DNA of 41,038 nt from an uncultured Opitutaceae bacterium. Its GTDB lineage: Bacteria > Verrucomicrobiota > Verrucomicrobiia > Opitutales > Opitutaceae. Below the pieces are notes generated by a model, which saw nothing but the letters and a program-made list of their open reading frames with translations, did no database searches and had not been told where the DNA came from. This document shows, piece by piece, positions 16,294 to 23,939 of the stretch (the first letter of the stretch is position 1; every line of letters begins with the position of its first letter). Location of the stretch: contig CAIOZY010000049.1 in assembly GCA_903862935.1 (NCBI GenBank), positions 1 through 41,038 of the forward strand. Reading direction: 5' to 3'. Position numbers and translations under genes: made by a program.

Positions 16294-18651
16294 TCAAAAA
16301 TCAAACTTAGTGGCGAGTCGGATCCCGATGCTGGGATAGGAGGCCAGCGACGAGCGGCTCGACGCTTGCCACCAAAATCTTTGATTCAAGGCATTATCCA
16401 CGTTCAAGCTGAAACTATAGTGGTGGAATTTGTATCCGGCCCCGGCGTTGATCACGTTAAAGGCTGCGACATAAAAGCCGACTTGCTCCGGGACGCCAAG
16501 GGAGGTGAATCCGTTGACGTTCTCACCCGCGACGTCGCCTTGATGGATCAAGCCGGCAAATACATTGGCATTCTTCAGCGGACCCTCAGCAAATCGGTAG
16601 TTGAGCAATAGCGATGCCATGTTGTCGGGGATGTTGCGCCTTCGTCGGCCAACGAAGTCTCGAAGCTTCTGATCCGTGTAGCTCATGATCACCGATAAGT
16701 TCTTGGTGATGCCGCCGTCGACATTGACCTCGTAACCGTGATTCACCAGGTTCGCATAGAGCAGTGGAATGGTGGATTGGCCAAGATTGTAGAGTGGGTT
16801 CGTGGACGAAACGTTGCTTTCCGAAAGCTGAAAGTGGTCGACCGAAACGGCAAGGCGGTTATCGAAGAAATTGCACTTCACGCCGAACTCATATTGTTTT
16901 CCGGCGTTCCAAAGCGGCGTACTGTCAGCGACGCTAGCGTTAGTCGAGAATGAGGAATAGACAGAGACATTAGGCAGCACCTTGCAGAGGATTCCAGCCA
17001 TATAAGAATCGTGCCAAGGTTGTACTGAGGGCATTAATGAGTTTCGAGTATCGGAGAAAGTATGATCACTGTTAGGGGCGCCCGAGCCCATTAGCCCGAT
17101 ACCGGGCAGGTAGTAACTGTTAATTGAATAGTCGTTCACGTGGGCCCAGGTGCGCGATGCGCCCGCCGTCAGGAACAGGTGATCGTTCAATAGACCAACG
17201 CGGAGATAGCCGTACGTCTGACCGATCCATCCCGTTTCCGGGAGCTCCGTGCCGAGCGTGTTGAATTGTGATATCGGCGGCCGCGGCACAGGGTAATAAC
17301 CCACCGCAAGATTGGCGGGGGGCAGTGTCTTATCAAAGATGATGAAGTTCATCGGGACCCTCCCCCGCTGATATTGGATCCCGAGCACCGGTTGGATGGA
17401 AACACCTCCGACTTTAAAGTTGCCAGCATAGTCGTTTTGGACCTGAATTTCCCGGGCCGTTGAGTGGGCGTATGCCCCGAAGACCGGCAGGGCAGCCGGA
17501 TTGATCGAAGCCACTGAAGTTTCTTTACCGCTGGCCGGGTCCCACGACTCCGGCAGAGAGGGGGCGGGATAACCATACACGGCGGTCATCTGATCGCAAT
17601 AGAGTTGGGCAGCGAACCGCATATTGACCCGTTCACTCAAGGCCGCTGTCAGTTCAGCTTCTGCTGTATTGTCTCGAATAGTGCGATAGCTCCAACTTGC
17701 GTCACCGTTCCAGCCGTTGTACTGAAATCCCGGTTGAGGTGTCTGGGAAACGGTTGCTCCACCGACCGTGTCGGGTGTGTATATTTCCTCACCATTGAGA
17801 TTGCATAGCATGGCAGCCCCTCCAAACATGGTCTGCTGGCCGAAATATTTGACCATAAGTTGGGCCTTGTCCGAAAACTTATAGGTGAACTCGGCCGCCC
17901 CGGAGAAGATAATGTAGGATCCAGGCATAGAGGTGTGGGCATCCTGGTAGGCGCCAATGAGTCGATAGGCCATGTGCCTGCCATCTCCGATAGGGCCGGT
18001 CGTATCGATTGTGTACTTGTTGGCGTCTCGATTGCCGACTTCCGCCGAAATGTTAGTCCTTTGCTGGAAGAGCGGGGACTTGCTGATGAGATTAACCGTG
18101 CCGCCGGGTGAACCGTTCGGGGAAAGGATCGTATCAGGACCCATGATTAGTTCGACGTGATCGGTGAACACCGGATCGACATTGGCGTCGCCCCCTGTCG
18201 CCATTGGGAAGATAAAACCCGAAAAGCTGTCGAGCGTCCGGTTCATACTTTCGAACCCGCGGAAGGTCATGCGGTCCTGGATTCCCGCCGTGCCCGAACC
18301 GCGACCCGAGCTAATGCCGGCAAAATATTGTGCGACATCAAAGAGGGTGTCCGGGGCGAGGTCCTGGATTAACGCCGGAGTGATGACGTTGACCGTCATC
18401 GGAGTATCGATAATCTTGCTCGCAATGCGCGAAGCGGACATCGCATCGGACGCTTGATACTGATTAGCCGCGGAGCCCGTGACGCCAAATGCTGGCAGCA
18501 CGACGATGCCCCCGGCAACGGCAGAGGAAGACGCGGGGGCCTGATCGACCGGCAGGCTCGTTTGACCATTGCCGGATAAAGCTGCAGTGAGGGCAAAGGT
18601 CACGCCGATCAGAAACTGCATTGTCGAGAGTGATCGAGGTTTCTTGTTCAT
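16294..18651 (-). CDS. TonB-dependent outer-membrane receptor
   Basis: This 785-residue protein begins with a signal peptide (TMQFLIGVTFALTAALSGNGQ). It continues with a plug domain at about 75-200 (DTPMTVNVITPALIQDL, DRMTFRGFESMNRTLDSF, ELIMGPDTILSPNGSPGGTVNLISK) and a C-terminal 22-strand barrel. The last residues are IRLATKFDF, ending in the aromatic residue needed for outer-membrane insertion. Such receptors import siderophores, vitamins or oligosaccharides using energy from TonB. The VLPAFGVTGSAANQY segment just after the signal is common in Opitutaceae receptors in my recollection. The substrate is unknown, but its place upstream of the URO-D-like and MFS genes on the same strand suggests uptake of the compound they process. 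Confidence 0.93.
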   Translation of the reverse strand: MNKKPRSLSTMQFLIGVTFALTAALSGNGQTSLPVDQAPASSSAVAGGIVVLPAFGVTGSAANQYQASDAMSASRIASKIIDTPMTVNVITPALIQDLAPDTLFDVAQYFAGISSGRGSGTAGIQDRMTFRGFESMNRTLDSFSGFIFPMATGGDANVDPVFTDHVELIMGPDTILSPNGSPGGTVNLISKSPLFQQRTNISAEVGNRDANKYTIDTTGPIGDGRHMAYRLIGAYQDAHTSMPGSYIIFSGAAEFTYKFSDKAQLMVKYFGQQTMFGGAAMLCNLNGEEIYTPDTVGGATVSQTPQPGFQYNGWNGDASWSYRTIRDNTAEAELTAALSERVNMRFAAQLYCDQMTAVYGYPAPSLPESWDPASGKETSVASINPAALPVFGAYAHSTAREIQVQNDYAGNFKVGGVSIQPVLGIQYQRGRVPMNFIIFDKTLPPANLAVGYYPVPRPPISQFNTLGTELPETGWIGQTYGYLRVGLLNDHLFLTAGASRTWAHVNDYSINSYYLPGIGLMGSGAPNSDHTFSDTRNSLMPSVQPWHDSYMAGILCKVLPNVSVYSSFSTNASVADSTPLWNAGKQYEFGVKCNFFDNRLAVSVDHFQLSESNVSSTNPLYNLGQSTIPLLYANLVNHGYEVNVDGGITKNLSVIMSYTDQKLRDFVGRRRRNIPDNMASLLLNYRFAEGPLKNANVFAGLIHQGDVAGENVNGFTSLGVPEQVGFYVAAFNVINAGAGYKFHHYSFSLNVDNALNQRFWWQASSRSSLASYPSIGIRLATKFDF

Positions 18652-18744
18652 GGTGTCTTGAGTTTTGACTGTTAATCTTTTCCAAGAGCGGCCGGAATAG
18701 TGCTAGGGGGGTTCTTTCCGTCCAATAAGGAAACTATTTTTCGA

Positions 18745-18870
18745 ATGACTCGTTGGGCGAGGGTTTTTGACCCGCAGTTTCCTGCTCTTGACCGTTTTTG
18801 CTTGGCACGTAGTCTTCGCCGGATGCAAGTCGTTAAAGCCGCACTGCATGCCGGTCGAATATTCCCTTAA
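18745..18870 (+). repeat. Dispersed repeat with a short conserved reading frame, copy B
   Basis: A 41-codon frame starts MTRWARVFDPQFPALDRFCLARSL. It matches the frame at 11003-11152 at protein level and in the DNA around TGGGCGAG and GACCCGCA. A third short similarity, CTTCGACCCGCAGCTCAA, occurs near 19165, where the GHKL ATPase gene breaks off. The repeats may have mediated rearrangement here. Confidence 0.5.
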
Positions 18871-19141
18871 GGTGGAGCGGCTGAAGGCAAAGACCGCCGC
18901 CGCGAAGCAGCAACTATCCGACCCCAAGGACCGTCAGCGGCACAAGCGAGAGTTGGAGAGAATACGCAAGGAGCACGAGCGCGAGACGAAGAAGGCTGCA
19001 ACCAACGAAGCCAAGTCCACCCAAGGTAGGGTCGCTTTGCTCGACGCCAAGGGAGAGTGGATCGGATGGATCGAGACTCAAGCCAACGGCAACGTGAACG
19101 TGTACGATGCTCGCGGGCCCATCCTTCGGAGTGGACGCAGG
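18848..19141 (+). pseudogene. Charged coiled-coil protein with a beta-repeat tail, probably truncated
   Basis: From the ATG at 18848 the frame reads a highly charged helix (KVERLKAKTAAAKQQL, KRELERIRKEHERETKKA) and then GRVALLDAKGEWIGWIETQANGNVNVYDARG. The second part has the short beta-strand rhythm of four-fold beta-flower-type repeats. After about 19141 the frame runs on into sequence antisense to the GHKL gene, so the natural end appears lost. No ribosome-binding site is evident, and an alternative start at 18767 would add a lipobox-like LTVFAWHVVFAGC. I consider it a remnant and the family call is tentative. Confidence 0.35.
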
Positions 19142-19169
19142 TCCAGACCTTTGACGCGCGACCTTCGAC

Positions 19170-19945
19170 CCGCAGCTCAAGCTCACCGATCGAGTCCACC
19201 GGAGGAGAAATTCCGGGCTCAACTCGTCCAACTGCTGCACCGCCTCGTTATACGCACGCGGGGTGTGGAAAGGCATCCCCACCGCCGTGTCGAATCCTTC
19301 CCTTCGCAACGACTGACACTCGGCCGCGATGCTGCGAAGTCTGTCGTCCTCCGGCCAATCGTGATTCGGCCAGTCCTCAACCCACTGCGGAAAGGCCAAC
19401 CGGGGCACGATCAGGTCGCCGGCCATGGCACGTTCGTCGGCAACCCGCCGGGCGAGTTCGTCGTTCTCCTGCTCAAGACTGCCCACGATCTCCGCTGCGT
19501 ATTCGGGAACGAAGGCGACGCCCAGCTCCCCGCTGGAGATCAGCGGTGAATGCGTCCAGTTCAGGATCGAGCGGAAACCAAGCCCCTTGTCGCCGATCAC
19601 CACCGCCTCGCGCTGGCGCTTGGGGCTCAAATTGGCCGTCTGCAACGACTGCACACCTCGCTTGTCGAAGGGCAGGCCCGTGTTGCCCATCACCAGTCCG
19701 TGTGGGGTGACGACAATGCGGACCTTCCCTCTAACGCCCAACGCGCGTGCGGCATCGGCCGCATTCTGGAGGAGCTCCAGAATCTCCCGTCCGTGATAAT
19801 CTCGCGTGATCTCCCGCTCGCGGCGATACTCGGCGATCAAACGTTCCGGGCTGAGGCGATAAACCTCGCGCAGACGGCGTTCCGCATCCCCGAGCCATTC
19901 GGTCCAGTTCGAGGCTGAAAACGGATGTGCTGCGACTTCTGTCAT
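19170..19945 (-). pseudogene. Sacsin-like GHKL ATPase, C-terminally truncated
   Basis: The ATG at 19945 lies six bases after the upstream gene's stop. The first 260 residues have the HSP90/sacsin-type GHKL fold: EITRDYHGREILELLQNAADAAR (N-box, Mg-binding Asn), then HGLVMGNTGLPFDKRGVQSL (D box), and VIGDKGLGFRSILNW (G-box). Full-length family members run to more than 1,000 residues and are found in restriction and defence islands. Here family-like sequence stops at about 19170-19190, after QLDELSPEFLLRWT, and the frame continues into unrelated repeat sequence. The gene is therefore broken and probably inactive. It belongs to the same operon as the two genes upstream. Confidence 0.75.
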
Positions 19946-19950
19946 GACGT

Positions 19951-20772
19951 TCAGAAGAGCTCCCGCTGGCGTTCGTGGGGGATGGGCAGCACCCCGATGA
20001 TGACCCAGGGGTTCGGCCCCACGAAATGAAACTGCTGGGTGGTGCCGAGGTAGAAGTGCAGGTCGGTTTGAAGAAACTGGTCCTCGTATTTCAGCCGCAC
20101 TTTTTCCAGCGCGGTGGGTTCGTCGTTGCCGTGTCGCCTCATGCAGGTCCAAAACAGTGCGCCAATCTCCCAATCGAGGATCTGCAGCTTCGACTTCCTG
20201 CCGTCCGCATCTTCGAATTCGTAGGAGAAGCTGTAGGGCAGCTTGGGGATGACTTGGAAGGTCTCGCGCCACGCCTTTTCCGCGAACAACTCGCCCTGAT
20301 CTGCCTGATTGCGCATCTCCGCCAGCTTGGCCGGGTCCCATTCCCGCTCTTCCTCCTCCCAGAGAAAGCGCGTGATTCGGGCGGGCTTGAACACCGCCAG
20401 CGACAGGCGGTTGGCCTTGGCACCGTCGATCAAGGGTTGCAGGCGGGTGTGGACTTCGCATTTCCCGAGCAACAGGCGCCGCCGCTCGCGCCAGTCGTCC
20501 GCCGTGTCGAGGTGCGCCACCGGCACGAGCTGATGCACATCGGCGGGATGCTGCGACTCGGGGCGGGGGTCCTTCGGGTGCCGCACGAGGTCGCACTCGA
20601 TCCAATCGTATTTCCGATACTGCTCCACTTCATCGAGCCGCCGGAAGGGCACGGGGTAAATCCGCACCCACGAGCCATCCTCGCGCACGCCCGCCGTGCA
20701 GACCGTCTCGCCGTATTTCCGGGACAGCGTCGGGTAGGTCTTTACCGTGATGAGGACGCGTTCCCTGGGCAT
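19951..20772 (-). CDS. Conserved-looking protein of unknown function, in the defence island
   Basis: This 273-residue protein starts at the ATG at 20772 (MPRERVLITVKTYPTLSRKYGE). The longer frame upstream lies within the DUF488 gene. It reads as soluble, with TVCTAGVREDGSWVRIYPVPFRR near the N-terminus, many charged residues in the middle and FVGPNPWVIIGVLPIPH at the end. I recall similar proteins beside DUF488 genes but cannot name a family or reaction. It is 24 bases downstream of the DUF488 gene and six bases upstream of the GHKL ATPase gene, so the three form a compact unit. The context suggests nucleic-acid or nucleotide-linked defence. Confidence 0.75.
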   Translation of the reverse strand: MPRERVLITVKTYPTLSRKYGETVCTAGVREDGSWVRIYPVPFRRLDEVEQYRKYDWIECDLVRHPKDPRPESQHPADVHQLVPVAHLDTADDWRERRRLLLGKCEVHTRLQPLIDGAKANRLSLAVFKPARITRFLWEEEEREWDPAKLAEMRNQADQGELFAEKAWRETFQVIPKLPYSFSYEFEDADGRKSKLQILDWEIGALFWTCMRRHGNDEPTALEKVRLKYEDQFLQTDLHFYLGTTQQFHFVGPNPWVIIGVLPIPHERQRELF

Positions 20773-20795
20773 GGCGCAGGGGTGAATCCTCACCC

Positions 20796-21692
20796 TTACA
20801 GATGCACCGCCACCAGGCAGCCGCACGCCGCATGTTCCAACGCCTCGGCCACGCAATGCCGATGGCACTGGTGCGGCAGTTTTTCGAAACACGTCAGCGC
20901 CACCCGTTCGCCGGCCTCGATCCAGCCGCGAATCTTCGCCAGCGCCGCCGTCTGCTTCGGCAGGCTCTCGCGCTCATACACCGCGAACAGCGCGTCGTAA
21001 TCCGCCTGCGTGTGCAGCTCCCGGCGCTCCTCCGAGGCGATGCCCAGCTCCGGCAGATGCTCATAGCGGATACCCACGCCCTCGCAGGCCTTGCTCAGCG
21101 TGCTTTTGGAAAAGCCGTATTTACGACTCAGCGGGTTTCGACGCACGTCGCACAGCAGCGTCACCCCGTCGCACAGCAGGCGGTTCAGGTAGTTTTCCAG
21201 CGTGCTGCCCTCGTAGCCGATCGTGCAAAGGCCGGGTCGCGCCGCAGCGGGTCGTGCTGCCTCGATCGCCCTCAGGGCCGGCTGGTCGCCGGCCAGCACG
21301 CGATCCGACATCTCGCTACGAATGGCGTAAAACGGATGCCGCCGATACGCCTCCGCCACGAGCGCGTCGCCGCGCAGGCTCGCGTGGTTTCGGGCAAAGC
21401 GATCCATGCCCAGGCGGATGCGGCCATCCACCTTCGCGCGCACCTTGCCCGCCGGCGTCAGCTTCCACGCCCGCTCCTCGTCCGCCAGCAGGCCCTGCTC
21501 TATCAACCGGCGCTTGTCGGCATAGGAGGTGAAGGAAAAGCCGCCGAACCGGTAGGGCACAAACTCGTAAGTCGGCGTCGCCTCCGCTTCGCGGCAGTAA
21601 AGGAAAAGCAGCTTCTGGAAATCCAGACCACCGACCTCGCCGCCGAGGGTGTCCAGCAGGGCGAGCAGATTTTTCTGGCGTTCGAAAAGCAT
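20796..21692 (-). CDS. HTH plus DUF488 protein
   Basis: This 298-residue protein has two parts. Residues about 1-130 look like a winged-helix domain of the kind seen ahead of DUF488 (LLALLDTLGGEVGGLDFQKLLFLY, then FGGFSFTSYADKRRLIEQGLL). Residues about 150-298 are DUF488: LCTIGYEGSTLENYLNRLL, LLCDVRRNPLSRKYGFSKSTL and the terminal motif CFEKLPHQCHRHCVAEAL, whose C-x-E and C-H-R residues are conserved in the family. DUF488 biochemistry is unclear. It occurs often near restriction genes. The gene follows hsdS by 23 bases and is followed by two genes of the same unit. Shadow frames on the plus strand are not coding. Confidence 0.85.
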   Translation of the reverse strand: MLFERQKNLLALLDTLGGEVGGLDFQKLLFLYCREAEATPTYEFVPYRFGGFSFTSYADKRRLIEQGLLADEERAWKLTPAGKVRAKVDGRIRLGMDRFARNHASLRGDALVAEAYRRHPFYAIRSEMSDRVLAGDQPALRAIEAARPAAARPGLCTIGYEGSTLENYLNRLLCDGVTLLCDVRRNPLSRKYGFSKSTLSKACEGVGIRYEHLPELGIASEERRELHTQADYDALFAVYERESLPKQTAALAKIRGWIEAGERVALTCFEKLPHQCHRHCVAEALEHAACGCLVAVHL

Positions 21693-21715
21693 GGGGCAGG
21701 GTAAAGGTTCCGCGT

Positions 21716-22732
21716 TCAGACTTCAATCTCCCCGTTCATCAGCCGCGGCAGCAGCAGGTCGCGGGCGGTGCGGAGTTTTTGGTTTATCTCATCCAGTTTA
21801 TCGAGCTGTTGGTGAATCGGTGAAACGGTATCAAGAAACAGCCGAAGGACGCCTTTTGATGGGACAAGAAGCGGGCGGCTATAGGCGAAGTCGCAATTCA
21901 AGCCAGGCACCGCAACGTCGGTGCTGATGAAGTGCATGTGCTTGAGCGCATAGTAGAGGTAAAGGTCGCTTTCCTCTGCGGTGATGAAATAGACCGTGTC
22001 GATGGCGTAGAAATCCTTGCTCGACCAAAACACGCTCCCAACGTTGCCCTTCCGCCCCAGGATTATTCCGGGGCCTTTGGCGAGGGCTGCGTCATGACTC
22101 CCAATAATCCCGCTTGAGCCATAGACCGGAAACGCTCCTTCAACTCGGGTATCAGCCTTGAGTGCTTTGCCGTAGTTCAACGTCACACGCTGACCAACTG
22201 GCACGCGCTCCCACCCTTGCGGGAGGCCGTGGGTGATGGGGGTGTGTTCGTGGCCGGGGAAGCGGAGGCGGACGAACCATTCCTCATACAGCAAGCGCGC
22301 CGCCTTTTCCAACAGCCCCATCCGCCGCCGGTTGTTCTCCATCTGCTCGTCGTAAGCGGAGAGGACCGAGGCTATCGCCTGCTGCTGTTCGCGAGATTTT
22401 GGGACGAGAAACTGAATGCCCTCGAACTTCGACTTGCTGACAATCGGTGTAACGGCTCCGCCTCCCAAGCCCTTCACGACATCGAGGTTGTGACAAAGCA
22501 GGTAATAAATGAACTTCGGATCGGAATCTATTTTGGCGATCACCGAATTGATTTGCTGGTTTGTCAGGCACTCTGACGGTGCAAGTGCACACTTTCCAAT
22601 GGTTGCCCCAATGCACGTGAACATCACTGCGTCAGCCGGAATGAACTGATTGGGTAGAGCTGCTTTTGCCGAGTCTGTGACTGTGCGCTCTGTGGTTCGG
22701 CAATAGTAGTGGTTGGCTGTGCATGTTGCTGG
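21716..22732 (-). pseudogene. hsdS: Type I restriction specificity subunit HsdS, N-terminally truncated
   Basis: The frame carries the second part of target-recognition domain 1 (LPNQFIPADAVMFTCIGATIGK), the first conserved helix (FLVPKSREQQQAIASVLSAYDEQMENNRRRMGLLEKAARLLYEEWF), a complete second recognition domain and the final helix (TARDLLLPRLMNGEIEV). The beginning of domain 1 is absent. The reading frame runs back only to a TGA at 22733-22735, which is also the stop of the pRiA4b-like gene. The first in-frame start, a GTG at 22627, would make a 303-residue protein without most of domain 1. Without a full HsdM and with no HsdR in sight, the restriction system cannot be active. Confidence 0.8.
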
Positions 22733-23392
22733 TCACTCGTGGAAGGTGTCCCGGTCTATGAGCACCTTGCGCAGTTGAGCCTCGGTCACGCGCGGCCATT
22801 TCAGTTTTCGCAGCCAGAGATTGGTTTTCTCCACGTCGAAGGCTGCGGCGTCGAACGGGCGGCCCAGCCATTCCTTCATGCTTTTGTGCTCCGGGTGTTT
22901 CCGGTTTTTGAGAATCTTGAGCAGGTTGTCGTAGCCCCCAACGCCGCCGCAATCCTCCGGCGGACAGGCGCGGGCACCATCAAGGCAGAGCGCGTGCGAG
23001 GAAGGGGCCGTGTCCGGCAGAATTTTCTCCACCGTGATCTCGTGTTCCCAGGAATCGCCAAAGTCGTATTCATAACCGAAGGCGTCCTGCTCGCGCGGAG
23101 CGATTTGCCGGAGAGTGAACTTGCGCTCTTCGAAAATTTTCTGGTCATCCTCAAACTCAGCAAAGTGATGGCGCGTGTCCGAGTAGCAGGCCTCGCCCAC
23201 CTTGAATTGATGCAGATGGCTGTTGGTCCAGCCAATCGCGACCTGAAGGACGGCATGCAGCCAGTCGAGCCTGGCGTCGCCGGAAACTTGCAGCCGCCGC
23301 CAAACGGGCGGCCCGCTGTCGAGCAGGACGACCTTCAACTGGTAGATCTGGGCGTTGCCTCCCCTGGCAGCGGTTTCAATGGCGGAGATCAC
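22733..23392 (-). CDS. Plasmid pRiA4b ORF-3-like protein
   Basis: From a GTG at 23392 this 219-residue protein reads AQIYQLKVVLLDSGPPVWRR, then WLHAVLQVAIGWTNSHLHQF, FGYEYDFGDSWEHEITVEKI and CPPEDCGGVGGYDNLL. These are the hallmarks of the pRiA4b ORF-3 (IS1096 TnpR-like) family, which is common on plasmids and integrative elements. Its function is not established. No ATG exists in frame near the family start. It sits between the hsdM remnant (stop at 23397) and the hsdS remnant, exactly where the rest of hsdM and the start of hsdS should be. Insertion with deletion is the simplest reading. Confidence 0.75.
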   Translation of the reverse strand: MISAIETAARGGNAQIYQLKVVLLDSGPPVWRRLQVSGDARLDWLHAVLQVAIGWTNSHLHQFKVGEACYSDTRHHFAEFEDDQKIFEERKFTLRQIAPREQDAFGYEYDFGDSWEHEITVEKILPDTAPSSHALCLDGARACPPEDCGGVGGYDNLLKILKNRKHPEHKSMKEWLGRPFDAAAFDVEKTNLWLRKLKWPRVTEAQLRKVLIDRDTFHE

Positions 23393-23396
23393 GCGC

Positions 23397-23624
23397 TTAA
23401 CGGAGACGGATTTGACCCAGCACGTCGAACTCGGCTTTCGATTTAGCGCGCCGGGCGGCGAAGCGGACTTCGGCGAACCGCAGGAAGATGAGGTCGAGGA
23501 CAGGCGCGGAGTATTCCTGGGACTTGAGGCCGGAGTGTGCGCGGAATTGGTAGCCGCAATCCCAGAGGCGCATTTCGAGCGTAGCTGCGTGAGTGGCTTT
23601 CTCGGAGGGGGTGATCCACTGCAT
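23397..23624 (-). pseudogene. hsdM: Type I methyltransferase HsdM, N-terminal remnant
   Basis: The frame starts at the ATG at 23624 and ends after 75 residues at 23397. LEMRLWDCGYQFRAHSGLKSQEYSAPVLDLIFLRFAEVRF corresponds to the helical N-terminus of HsdM, where LW, the helix and the [VD]LxLIFL[KR] motif are conserved. The catalytic methyltransferase domain (NPPF and the SAM site) is missing. About 400 residues have been replaced by the pRiA4b-like gene. The fragment cannot be active alone. Confidence 0.7.
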
Positions 23625-23939
23625 AGGCAGTCAGCAAAGCGAATCCCCCACGCGCGCGCGAGGGTTTTCCCGCTCACTTGGGACATCGCCGCGCTCTTTC
23701 GAGCGCGGTTCGATCAAAGGGATCTGTGTAGTGGCCGACCAGCCATGCGTATTTCTCAATAGATCTAATTGGGGTCAAATCGACTTTCATTTGCCCCCTA
23801 TCCGGCGCCGAATTGCTGCTGTAAGATTTCCGGCGTGCTAGGGAATGTTTTCAGTGCGCTCCGGAAAACCCAATAACCCATGTATGAAAAGACAAACTCG
23901 TTAATTACGTCGTTCGACGAGGAATGCCCGGTAACTGCG
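23625..23939. other. Gap between the hsdM remnant and the group II intron
   Basis: No coding region is supported. The stretch 23900-23925 contains an inverted repeat (CTCG ... CGAG around ACGTCGTTCGACG) just upstream of the intron. Class C group II introns insert after such hairpins. The hsdM promoter should lie at the left edge. Confidence 0.35.

Noticed and set aside
19975-21704. Long plus-strand frames (341 and 300 residues)
   Set aside because: They lie antisense to the unknown protein and DUF488 genes and have skewed shadow-type composition.
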